Source of the DNA: Actinomycetota bacterium
Lineage (GTDB): Bacteria; Actinomycetota; Aquicultoria; Aquicultorales; Aquicultoraceae
Direction of reading: 5' to 3'
Assembly (NCBI GenBank): GCA_030017355.1
Contig: JASEIR010000084.1
Location: 1 to 9,643, forward strand
DNA: 9,643 bases
Shown here: one piece after another, positions 1 to 5,765 of the stretch
How the letters are laid out: every line of letters begins with the position of its first letter
How positions within the stretch are numbered: position 1 is the stretch's first letter
Program-made: the position numbers and the translations under genes
Notes under the pieces: model-generated
What the model saw: only the letters and a program-made list of their open reading frames with translations
Databases searched by the model: none
Told to the model about the DNA's origin: nothing

Positions 1-7
1 TATATAT

Positions 8-183
8 CAATTTTTAATTTTGAATTGCAATCCCTCGGCGCTGCTCGGGATATGCCCCTCGGCTTCGCTTAGGGACAAGCTTTTAATTTTTAATTTTTGA
101 TTTTGAATTTCTTTTAGCGGCGGTCGGCGGTCGGCGGTCGGGCTCCGAAGGAGCCCATAGCAGTGGTCAGCGGTCGGCGGTCG
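8..183. repeat. Non-coding heptamer-rich intergenic repeat block
   Basis: No gene is visible in the first 203 bases. The stretch is built largely of 7-base units. AT-rich units of the NAATTTT type occur at 8-28 and 84-111, and the 18-base blocks at 9-26 and 92-109 match at 17 of 18 positions. GC-rich CGGCGGT units run perfectly from 118 to 141, and degenerate copies (GGTCAGC, GGTCGGC) lie at 164-183. Between the AT-rich blocks sit two diverged copies of a CCCTCGG...GGGA segment at 31-50 and 55-75. A 7-bp GC-rich hairpin (GGGCTCC/GGAGCCC, 140-156) interrupts the GC-rich units. The pattern resembles short tandem heptamer repeats known from some cyanobacteria, but I do not recognise this family. 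It lies downstream of the last gene, and I see no classical terminator with a T-tract in it. Confidence 0.75.
140..156. other. GC-rich hairpin downstream of the zinc-ribbon gene
   Basis: A 7-bp perfect stem, GGGCTCC/GGAGCCC, has a 3-base loop. It lies about 50 bases past the stop of the membrane zinc-ribbon gene and could slow or stop transcription from that gene. It has no adjacent T-tract in either direction, so it is not called a terminator. Confidence 0.45.
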
Positions 184-203
184 TTTTTACCCTGGCCCCT
201 GTC

Positions 204-692
204 TTAGATGATCTGCTGGCAGTATGGACATATTGCCCAGTCTGTATTAATAGGCCGGCTGCAAGAAGGGCATACTTTCTTGAGCCTGCGTCTACAGTAT
301 GGACAAATCAGAAAATCCCTCTCAATAGGCTTGTAACAAGAAGGACAAGCCATCGAGCTATTAGCTAGCATTGCCTCTTTAGCCCTGATTTCAAGCTCAC
401 GTTCTTGAACATCGTCGAGGTATTCTGGTGGACGAATAATCAGGTAGATAAGCCAGCCAGCAACTGGAAAAAGCAGAGCTACTATAGTCCAGTAAAAGGC
501 CATGGCACCCCTTCTTTTTGCATCAGAATAGGTCCATTTCGCTAAGCTAAGATAAAGGATGAAGGCAAATAAGTAGATTAAGTTAACGATTAACTTAAAA
601 ACCGCTGAGTTAAAGAATTCAACAACCGATGTAAAGAAATCCACTTTAATCCCTGCTTTATCTACTGCTGGTTTACGCTTTATCCAATCCAA
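204..692 (-). CDS. Small two-helix membrane protein with a C-terminal double zinc ribbon, function unknown
   Basis: The 162-residue protein has two hydrophobic segments, about residues 31-51 and 65-86. They are joined by a short charged loop (YSDAKRRG, 55-62) and followed by RPPEYL and an acidic, probably helical linker (90-110). The C-terminus holds two CPxC...CPYC ribbons (Cys116/119/130/133 and Cys141/144/155/158), each able to bind one zinc, as in double-zinc-ribbon (DZR/DZANK) proteins. By charge, the loop between the helices probably faces the cytoplasm or stays short; the ribbons are likely cytoplasmic. Partner and role are unknown, and such ribbons often mediate protein contacts. The start is uncertain. 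The listed TTG (690-692) is the first possible start but has no ribosome-binding site. A GTG at 642-644 (residue 17) has AGGGA five bases upstream and would give a 146-residue protein. The gene follows folC by 62 bases and may have its own promoter. Confidence 0.8.
   Translation of the reverse strand: MDWIKRKPAVDKAGIKVDFFTSVVEFFNSAVFKLIVNLIYLFAFILYLSLAKWTYSDAKRRGAMAFYWTIVALLFPVAGWLIYLIIRPPEYLDDVQERELEIRAKEAMLANSSMACPSCYKPIERDFLICPYCRRRLKKVCPSCSRPINTDWAICPYCQQII
650..654 (-). promoter_or_regulatory. Shine-Dalgarno-like site favouring an internal GTG start
   Basis: AGGGA on the minus strand lies five bases before the GTG at 642-644, inside the zinc-ribbon membrane gene. The upstream TTG at 690-692 lacks any such site, so this site supports a protein 16 residues shorter. 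Confidence 0.4.
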
Positions 693-710
693 GCATAGTA
701 ACTTATACTG

Positions 711-716
711 ATTATA
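711..716 (-). promoter_or_regulatory. Consensus -10 box (TATAAT) before the zinc-ribbon gene
   Basis: A perfect TATAAT on the minus strand lies in the 62-base gap after folC. I see no good -35 at the usual distance (TAAAAG is the closest) and no TGn extension. Transcription from it would begin near 704, only about 12 bases before the TTG at 692 but about 60 before the GTG at 644, which again favours the later start. In an AT-rich gap the match could be chance. Confidence 0.4.
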
Positions 717-754
717 CTACGACTAACCGTTTTCTTTTATGTTAGATGGCGGAT

Positions 755-2059
755 TTATGTCATAACAGAAACATTTCTTCCTACTAATATTTCTCTTGCA
801 TCGGCAACAGTATATAAAGAGCCTGTCACGCAGATTAAGTCAACCATCGATGCCATCGATATTGCTAGATTGATAGCTTTTTCTAGGCTCGGTTCAATAA
901 TATAGCTGTTTCTTGTTTGACTGACAACATTAGCAAGTTGGCTGATATCAGCGGACCTAGGGCTCTGATTTTTCGTGAAAATTATCAGCGAGGCGTGGTT
1001 CTCAAGCAACCTAAGCATATTCTTTATGTCCTTATCATTTGATATAGCCAGAACCACTAGCAGATTACTAAACGTAAAAAATTGGGGCAGCTCTTCAATT
1101 AAAGCCTTAAGCCCATCTGGATTATGCGCCCCATCTAAAACTACCATGGGCTGCCTTGCAACAAGCTCAAATCTGCCTGGGCATATTATTTCGCTTGCAG
1201 CCTCGCGCAGTAAATTTACATCAACTGCTGCTCCATTAAAAGCCTCTAATGCTGCAACTGCCATAGTAAAATTACCAATCTGGTATTTACCAAGTGCACG
1301 TAAATTTATATCTTCGTAGCGGGCAAAAATACCGTCTATCGAAAAATGTGAACCTTTATTTTTATAAATTGATACATTGTAAGCACTAAAGTCTTTGCCT
1401 AATAGTTTCATATGAGCTCTTTCGCTTTTACAGCGATCCTTAATCTGCTCAAGTGCACCATCTTTAGCATTTCCCACAACCGCTATGCAGCCTTGCTTTA
1501 TAATATGAGCCTTATCCCACGCAATCTCTTCGATTGTGTTGCCAAGCCTATCTGTATGATCAAGTGCTATACCAGTTATCACCGCCACTTTGGGCTGGAT
1601 CACACTGGTTGCATCCCACCTGCCACCAAGCCCAACCTCAAAAACTGCAACATCAACCTTCCTTTCCGCAAAATAATGAAAGGCCATGGCCGTTAGAATC
1701 TCAAATTCTGTTAAATCGCCGTGTTCGGCTTTAGCCTTTTCAAGCGCAGGTTTTATCGCCATTAGTGATTTTGCGAAATCATCCTCAGATATCATCTGGC
1801 CATTGATGGAGATTCGCTCCCTGTAAGAATGCAAATGAGGCGACGTATAGCAGCCGGTTTTTAGCCCAGACTTCATTAACAACCTTGCGATCATCCAGGC
1901 AGTTGACGTCTTACCATTCGTACCAGTAATATGAATTGTTGGATATTTTAGTTGAGGGTCGTCAAGCAAATTGCAGACCTTCTTAATTTTCTGCAAACCA
2001 GGATTTATACCAAATTTAAGCGCATCTGTGATGTATACTATAGCGTCGTTGTAAGTCAT
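755..2059 (-). CDS. folC: Bifunctional folylpolyglutamate synthase / dihydrofolate synthase
   Basis: FolC belongs to the Mur-ligase-like ATP-dependent ligases. In the cytoplasm it joins glutamate to dihydropteroate to make dihydrofolate, and adds further glutamates to reduced folates so that they stay in the cell. At 434 residues it has the usual length. Visible motifs in order are the P-loop GTNGKTS (46-52), SPHL and RERI (73-83), a TEFEILTAMAF segment (117-127), EVGLGGRWDAT (141-151), ALDHTDRLG (165-173), the DKAxIIK stretch (182-188) where the family has a carbamylated lysine, GKYQIGNF (257-264), PGRFE (294-298), and DGAHNP (309-314) of the C-terminal domain. The ATG start is supported by GAAGGAT (2063-2069). 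The gene begins 27 bases after the valS stop, an arrangement I recall from Actinobacteria, and is probably on the valS transcript. Sequence alone cannot prove that both activities are present. Confidence 0.96.
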   Translation of the reverse strand: MTYNDAIVYITDALKFGINPGLQKIKKVCNLLDDPQLKYPTIHITGTNGKTSTAWMIARLLMKSGLKTGCYTSPHLHSYRERISINGQMISEDDFAKSLMAIKPALEKAKAEHGDLTEFEILTAMAFHYFAERKVDVAVFEVGLGGRWDATSVIQPKVAVITGIALDHTDRLGNTIEEIAWDKAHIIKQGCIAVVGNAKDGALEQIKDRCKSERAHMKLLGKDFSAYNVSIYKNKGSHFSIDGIFARYEDINLRALGKYQIGNFTMAVAALEAFNGAAVDVNLLREAASEIICPGRFELVARQPMVVLDGAHNPDGLKALIEELPQFFTFSNLLVVLAISNDKDIKNMLRLLENHASLIIFTKNQSPRSADISQLANVVSQTRNSYIIEPSLEKAINLAISMASMVDLICVTGSLYTVADAREILVGRNVSVMT

Positions 2060-2062
2060 TAC

Positions 2063-2069
2063 ATCCTTC
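2063..2069 (-). promoter_or_regulatory. Ribosome-binding site of folC
   Basis: GAAGGAT lies three bases before the folC ATG (2057-2059), in the short valS-folC gap. It fixes the start and fits translation from the valS message. Confidence 0.65.
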
Positions 2070-2086
2070 GTTCCTCAAAAACCTAT

Positions 2087-4726
2087 TTACAAACTCTCAA
2101 GCTGCTTCTCGAGTTTAGAGATTTTTTCGTCGAGCTCCGCTAATTTGGCTTTTTCCTTTTCAACAACGTGGGGGGCAGCCTTTTCAACAAACTGTGGGTT
2201 TTCAAGCTTACGCCTTGATTTCTCAGCATCAGCTTCGGTTTTTGAAAGCTCCTTTGCCAAGCGGTTTTTCTCTTCCTCTATATTGACAAGACCCTCAAGC
2301 GGAACGAATATTTCAACACCCTGCTCAACATCAACAGCAGCGTGCTTTGGCTTAATGATGCCCGTTCCAATAATTAGCTCTTCAACCCATGCAAGCTGTT
2401 TGATATACGAGCTATCCCTCTCAAGAATTTCTTTCTTGCCTTCGTCAGGAGTACTTAATAGGGCTTTTACGGGCTTAGTCAGCGCAATTCCAAGAACTGA
2501 CTTAATTGACCTTATCGATGAAGTAACACTCTGGATAAGAGCCATCTCAGATTCTACAACATCATTTATGATCGATATATTAGCCGCTGGCCACGGTGCA
2601 ATGACAATGCTTTCACCTGGCCCAGGAAGCTTTTGCCAAATCTCTTCGGTTATGAACGGCATAAATGGGTGCAGCAGCCTCATTGTGTGGTCCACAACAT
2701 CTACCAATAAGTTTTGAGTCACCAATCGCATATGCTCATCTTCTTTTTGGTAGAGCCTAGGCTTCGAAAGCTCGATATACCAATCTGCGAAATCACTCCA
2801 GAAAAAGTCGTAAATCAAACGGCTTGCCTCAGCAAAGTTATATTCTTTAATTGCCTCATCGACCTGTACGGTAACGCGATTCATCCTTGAGAGTATCCAT
2901 CTATCGGCAAGCGCTAGGTCGCTATCAGCAACTTCTATCTTTTTATAACCTTCAAGATTCATAAGGACAAAGCGAGAAGCATTCCAGAGCTTATTCGCAA
3001 AATTCCTGTAACCTTCAATCCTCTCTTTTGACAGGAATATGTCTCTTCCAGGAGTTGCCATGCTGGAAAGCGTAAAGCGGAGTGCATCGGTCCCAAATTC
3101 TTCTATAACATCAAGCGGATCTATGACATTGCCCCTTGACTTACTCATCTTGCGGCCAAACTCATCCCTCACCAAGGCATGGATGTAAACATCGCTAAAA
3201 GGTTTCTTGCCCATGAAATGCAAGCCCATCATTATCATTCTTGCAACCCAGAAGAAGATAATATCGTGGCTTGTTACAAGAAGGCTTGTTGGATAAAAAT
3301 ATCGAAGTTCAGCTGTGTCGTCAGGCCAACCAAGAGTTGCAAATGGCCACAGAGCTGAGCTAAACCAGGTATCCAAAACATCGCTGTCCTGCTCAAGATT
3401 AGTACTTTCGCACTTCGTGCAGCTAGTTGGCTCTTCCTCTGCAACAATTACCTCATTGCAATCCTTACAATACCATGCTGGTATCCTATGCCCCCACCAT
3501 ATCTGTCTTGAAATACACCAGTCTCTGATATTGTACATCCAGTCGAAATAAGTCTTTGTCCACTGCTCCGGCACAAATGAGATAAGACCATCTTCAACCA
3601 CCTTTATTGCTGGCTCAGCAAGTGGCTTCATGCGCATAAACCACTGTGTAGATAGGTAGGGTTCAGTTGTTGTATCGCAACGGTAGCAATGCCCAACCGA
3701 ATGGGTCATTGGTTCAATTTTTACTAAAAGTCCCTGCTCTGCTAAATCCTTAACTATTGCCTCACGGCATTCATAGCGATCCATTCCTTTATATGGGCCA
3801 GCATTCTCGTTCATTTTGCCTTCCGGCGTAAAGACACTTATCCTTTCCAGTTTGTGTCTCTCACCAATTTCAAAGTCATGTGGGTCGTGTGCTGGTGTTA
3901 CTTTTAGTGCTCCTGTACCAAATGCGGGATTTACATAGTCGTCAGCAATGACCGGTATCTCGCGGCCCAAAATAGGCAGGATAACAGTTTCTCCAACATA
4001 GTCCTTATAGCGAGCATCCTCAGGGTGAACAGCGACTGCCGTATCACCAAGAATTGTTTCAGGCCTTGTGGTAGCAACCGTTATATAATCCTGTGAGTCT
4101 TTTACCATATATTTAACATAGTAGAGATTGCCCTCTTGCTCTTTATATTCAACCTCAATATCAGCAAGCGCTGTAAAGCAGCGTGGGCACCAGTTAACAA
4201 TATATTTATCTCTATAAATCAATCCTTCATGATATAGCTGAACGAAATCTCGACGGACTGCTTTTGAATATCCTTCATCCATCGTAAAGCGCTCCCGTGA
4301 CCAATCACAGGATGCCCCTAAGCGCTTAAGCTGGTTTATAATACGGCTTCCATATTGCTCTTTCCATTCCCAAGTTCGTTTTATAAACTCATCTCGCCCT
4401 ACATCCTGGCGAGTAAGCCCTTGTTGTGCTAGCTGGCGCTCAACAACATTTTGCGTTGCGATACCAGCATGGTCAGTTCCGGGAAGCCATAGGGTGGCAT
4501 CGCCCTGCATTCTATGTTTGCGAATTACAATATCTTGAAGTGTGTTATTTAAGGCATGGCCCATGTGAAGCGATCCAGTTACATTTGGCGGCGGGATTAC
4601 TATTGTATAGGGTTTTTTCCCAGGCTCTATCTCAGCCCGAAAATACCCTTTTTTCTCCCAAAATTTATACCACTTGGCTTCAACCTCATGGGGATTATAA
4701 ACCTTTGGCAATACTTCTCGGCCCAT
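2087..4726 (-). CDS. valS: Valyl-tRNA synthetase
   Basis: This class Ia aminoacyl-tRNA synthetase charges tRNA-Val with valine using ATP and hydrolyses mischarged threonine in an editing domain. At 879 residues it is full length for bacterial ValS. The Rossmann-fold signature PPPNVTGSLHMGH (45-57) contains the HIGH motif as HMGH. The editing domain (CP1) carries TTRPETILGDTAVAVHPED from residue 219. A CxxC...CxxC knuckle (Cys420/423/436/439) probably binds zinc, and the second catalytic signature KMSKS is at 526-530. The anticodon-binding helical domain follows (DFADWYIELSKPRLY region, then HPFMPFITEEIW). About the last 70 residues form a charged coiled coil, the ValS tRNA-binding arm. The ATG at 4724-4726 is the only good start, because an in-frame TAA lies three codons upstream. 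The Shine-Dalgarno-like AAGGGAG is unusually far away, about 12 bases. It probably shares a transcript with folC. Confidence 0.98.
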   Translation of the reverse strand: MGREVLPKVYNPHEVEAKWYKFWEKKGYFRAEIEPGKKPYTIVIPPPNVTGSLHMGHALNNTLQDIVIRKHRMQGDATLWLPGTDHAGIATQNVVERQLAQQGLTRQDVGRDEFIKRTWEWKEQYGSRIINQLKRLGASCDWSRERFTMDEGYSKAVRRDFVQLYHEGLIYRDKYIVNWCPRCFTALADIEVEYKEQEGNLYYVKYMVKDSQDYITVATTRPETILGDTAVAVHPEDARYKDYVGETVILPILGREIPVIADDYVNPAFGTGALKVTPAHDPHDFEIGERHKLERISVFTPEGKMNENAGPYKGMDRYECREAIVKDLAEQGLLVKIEPMTHSVGHCYRCDTTTEPYLSTQWFMRMKPLAEPAIKVVEDGLISFVPEQWTKTYFDWMYNIRDWCISRQIWWGHRIPAWYCKDCNEVIVAEEEPTSCTKCESTNLEQDSDVLDTWFSSALWPFATLGWPDDTAELRYFYPTSLLVTSHDIIFFWVARMIMMGLHFMGKKPFSDVYIHALVRDEFGRKMSKSRGNVIDPLDVIEEFGTDALRFTLSSMATPGRDIFLSKERIEGYRNFANKLWNASRFVLMNLEGYKKIEVADSDLALADRWILSRMNRVTVQVDEAIKEYNFAEASRLIYDFFWSDFADWYIELSKPRLYQKEDEHMRLVTQNLLVDVVDHTMRLLHPFMPFITEEIWQKLPGPGESIVIAPWPAANISIINDVVESEMALIQSVTSSIRSIKSVLGIALTKPVKALLSTPDEGKKEILERDSSYIKQLAWVEELIIGTGIIKPKHAAVDVEQGVEIFVPLEGLVNIEEEKNRLAKELSKTEADAEKSRRKLENPQFVEKAAPHVVEKEKAKLAELDEKISKLEKQLESL

Positions 4727-4737
4727 AAAAAATTATG

Positions 4738-4745
4738 ACTCCCTT
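4738..4745 (-). promoter_or_regulatory. Shine-Dalgarno site of valS with long spacing
   Basis: AAGGGAGT on the minus strand is separated from the valS ATG by 11 bases ending in a run of Ts. The hairpin at 4749-4781 lies directly upstream, so its folding could influence access to this site. Confidence 0.5.
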
Positions 4746-4748
4746 CCT

Positions 4749-4781
4749 GAAGCCAAATTGTTGAGTTGTTATTTTGGCTTC
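4749..4781 (-). promoter_or_regulatory. Leader hairpin upstream of the valS ribosome-binding site
   Basis: A perfect 9-bp inverted repeat (GAAGCCAAA/TTTGGCTTC, loop of 15) lies in the valS 5' leader, just before the Shine-Dalgarno sequence. No T-run follows directly (a T6 comes about 16 bases later), so it is not a standard terminator. Its place suggests an effect on translation start or message stability. That is inference. Confidence 0.5.
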
Positions 4782-4787
4782 TTCTTT

Positions 4788-4814
4788 CTGTCTTCTTGTT
4801 CCTGACTTCTGATA
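4788..4814 (-). repeat. Copy of an intergenic heptamer repeat in the valS leader
   Basis: Read on the minus strand, this 27-base segment consists of degenerate 7-base units (CAGAAGT, CAGGAAC, AAGAAGA, CAGAAAG). It matches the plus strand of 9411-9437, between two tRNA genes, at 21 of 27 positions. It abuts the valS -10 element and would lie at the 5' end of the transcript. Confidence 0.6.
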
Positions 4815-4843
4815 TAATACCACAGGGTAAAGTGGTCTGTAAG
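4814..4843 (-). promoter_or_regulatory. Probable valS-folC promoter with extended -10
   Basis: On the minus strand an extended -10, TGGTATTAT (4822 to 4814), is preceded by an 18-base spacer and a weak -35, CTTACA (4843 to 4838). A TGn extension commonly compensates for a weak -35. Transcription would begin near 4807, leaving a leader of about 80 bases. A 7-bp inverted repeat (4845-4864) lies one base upstream of the -35. Confidence 0.55.
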
Positions 4844-4844
4844 C

Positions 4845-4864
4845 AGCAAGATTAGATTCTTGCT
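4845..4864. other. 7-bp inverted repeat next to the valS -35
   Basis: AGCAAGA/TCTTGCT with a 6-base spacer lies between the stop of the DUF3786 gene and the valS promoter. It could be a weak hairpin ending the upstream transcript (no T-tract on the minus strand) or an operator-like dyad. Nothing decides between these. Confidence 0.4.
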
Positions 4865-4892
4865 TTAGCAACCCTCAGCTCGCCAAGATGCT

Positions 4893-5492
4893 TTACTCAA
4901 CCAATCTTCTGGTCAGCGCTTCAGCAATTGCTGCGAGGCTCTCTGTGGAGAGAAACTGGGGGGCTTTAGAGGAGAAAAGAAGCTTTGCCCCAGGACCTAT
5001 TTCATCATCTCCTTCGCAAAGAATCACAAGACATTCTACGCGAGGAAAAACCTGAAACGCTACAGCAAAATCCGAACAAGAAAAAAGGGGCACCCTATAG
5101 CCATCAAGTTTTTTTATCAGCTCATTCTTGCGAGCAATAATATTGGAGACATTTCGCTCAAGCACAGACTCGACATTTGCGCGAAAGGCTCCGTCATAGG
5201 GTAAGGAATTAGGTAGGTCGCGAAAATCAATCCAACCATCACCTGAATCAAGACCTCCAAAAGATAGCAGGTAATCTACAACCAAAACATGATCTTTCGA
5301 CGAATCATTGCTGCCAAGGCATTTGCAATCCTTCTTGGTTACGATGTAATCTTCCCCCAAAAAACGTAGCTTCAGCGCATCGTTATCTAGATCAAACTCG
5401 GCACCTGTTCTGCTAGCCACAATTGCATAATTGAATCTGGCAAGTCTTTCGATAAGCTGGTTTAAGACCAAGTCATAGTTATCCATAACCAT
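4893..5492 (-). CDS. DUF3786-family protein, function unknown
   Basis: I recognise the DUF3786 pattern from memory. It has an N-terminal helix (NYDLVLNQLIERL), a short LKLRFLGEDYIV strand region, then VVDYLLSFGG (74-83), WIDFRDLPNSLPYDGAFR (90-107), and the typical C-terminal block FPRVECLVILCEGDDEIGPGAKLLFSS (from 152) ending in a helix (ESLAAIAEALTRRL). Residue numbers count from a TTG at 5501. The protein is soluble with no signal peptide. The Cys59-Lys-Cys61 pair and further cysteines do not form an obvious metal site. To my knowledge the family is unassigned and occurs mainly in anaerobes, sometimes near corrinoid or acetyl-CoA-pathway genes; none of those are here. The start is unresolved: in-frame TTG at 5501, ATG at 5492 (listed) and ATG at 5486 all lack a strong Shine-Dalgarno. 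The gene stands alone between the clpX terminator and the valS promoter. Confidence 0.82.
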   Translation of the reverse strand: MVMDNYDLVLNQLIERLARFNYAIVASRTGAEFDLDNDALKLRFLGEDYIVTKKDCKCLGSNDSSKDHVLVVDYLLSFGGLDSGDGWIDFRDLPNSLPYDGAFRANVESVLERNVSNIIARKNELIKKLDGYRVPLFSCSDFAVAFQVFPRVECLVILCEGDDEIGPGAKLLFSSKAPQFLSTESLAAIAEALTRRLVE

Positions 5493-5518
5493 CGCCCACA
5501 ACGCTTACTTTATCCGTC

Positions 5519-5548
5519 CAGATACCTTGCATTCAGATGCCTTGCTTT
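5519..5548. repeat. Two tandem 15-base repeats in the DUF3786 leader
   Basis: Units at 5519-5533 and 5534-5548 share CAGATRCCTTGC (11 of 12 identical) followed by ATT or TTT. They lie just upstream of the start codons of the DUF3786 gene, within its likely 5' leader. Confidence 0.55.
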
Positions 5549-5604
5549 GCATCCATTCTCTGCTTCGCCTTTTGCAGCAAAAAATCGGGATACAGGCTAT
5601 ATTT

Positions 5605-5627
5605 ACCTATATTACTGACCTATATTA
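5605..5627. repeat. Perfect 10-bp direct repeat at the DUF3786 promoter
   Basis: ACCTATATTA occurs at 5605-5614 and 5618-5627, a 13-base period. On the minus strand the first TAATATAGGT starts on the last base pair of the -10 box and both lie over the expected transcription start, where a repressor could block initiation. No protein known to me binds this sequence. Confidence 0.5.
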
Positions 5628-5632
5628 TTATA
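5627..5632 (-). promoter_or_regulatory. Consensus -10 (TATAAT) of the DUF3786 gene
   Basis: A perfect TATAAT on the minus strand lies between the clpX terminator and the DUF3786 gene. No clear -35 stands 16-18 bases upstream, so an activator or another sigma factor may be involved. Transcription would start near 5620, giving a leader of about 130 bases. Confidence 0.5.
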
Positions 5633-5687
5633 CCGGAAAATGTGAATCCAGGGAGCAAAATAGAAGATTATGGCTTTGGCTTGGCGG

Positions 5688-5720
5688 ATGCCTGACACCA
5701 GACTTAGATTCCCCAGGCAT
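5688..5720. other. 7-bp inverted repeat adjoining the clpX terminator
   Basis: ATGCCTG (5688-5694) and CAGGCAT (5714-5720) form a perfect inverted repeat with a 19-base spacer. It starts immediately past the terminator and is about 55 bases upstream of the DUF3786 -10. It may be an operator dyad or a second weak hairpin. Confidence 0.35.
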
Positions 5721-5752
5721 AAAAAAAGGCAGCCACAAAAGCTGCCTTTTTT
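5721..5752. terminator. Strong bidirectional intrinsic terminator after clpX
   Basis: GGCAGC/GCTGCC (5728-5733 and 5741-5746, loop of 7) is flanked by A7 on one side and T6 on the other. On the minus strand the stem is followed by a T7 run. It lies 13 bases past the clpX stop and ends the tig-clpP-clpX transcript. The symmetry would stop plus-strand transcripts too. Confidence 0.93.
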
Positions 5753-5765
5753 AGCGTTGTTTGCT

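Noticed and set aside
8..183. CRISPR-like array at the window start
   Set aside because: The units are 7 bases, directly adjacent and degenerate, with no unique spacers of 25-40 bases and no cas gene.
673..696. Seven-codon minus-strand reading frame (ATG at 694-696) overlapping the start of the zinc-ribbon gene
   Set aside because: It has no ribosome-binding site and its peptide has no attenuator-like codon run; most likely chance.
975..1696. Plus-strand open frames inside folC
   Set aside because: They lie antisense to a full-length conserved gene, have no recognisable domains, and are explained by its codon pattern. The same holds for plus-strand frames inside valS, clpX and tig.
4845..4864. 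Intrinsic terminator for the DUF3786 gene
   Set aside because: The 7-bp stem has no T-tract on the minus strand, so it is reported only as an inverted repeat.
4727..4892. Possible T-box riboswitch in front of valS
   Set aside because: No T-box sequence (AGGGTGGNACCGCG-like), no terminator/antiterminator pair with a T-tract, and the leader is too short.
5527..5754. Plus-strand 75-codon open frame between the DUF3786 gene and clpX
   Set aside because: It runs through the -10 element, the inverted repeat and into the terminator hairpin, has no ribosome-binding site and no recognisable protein features.
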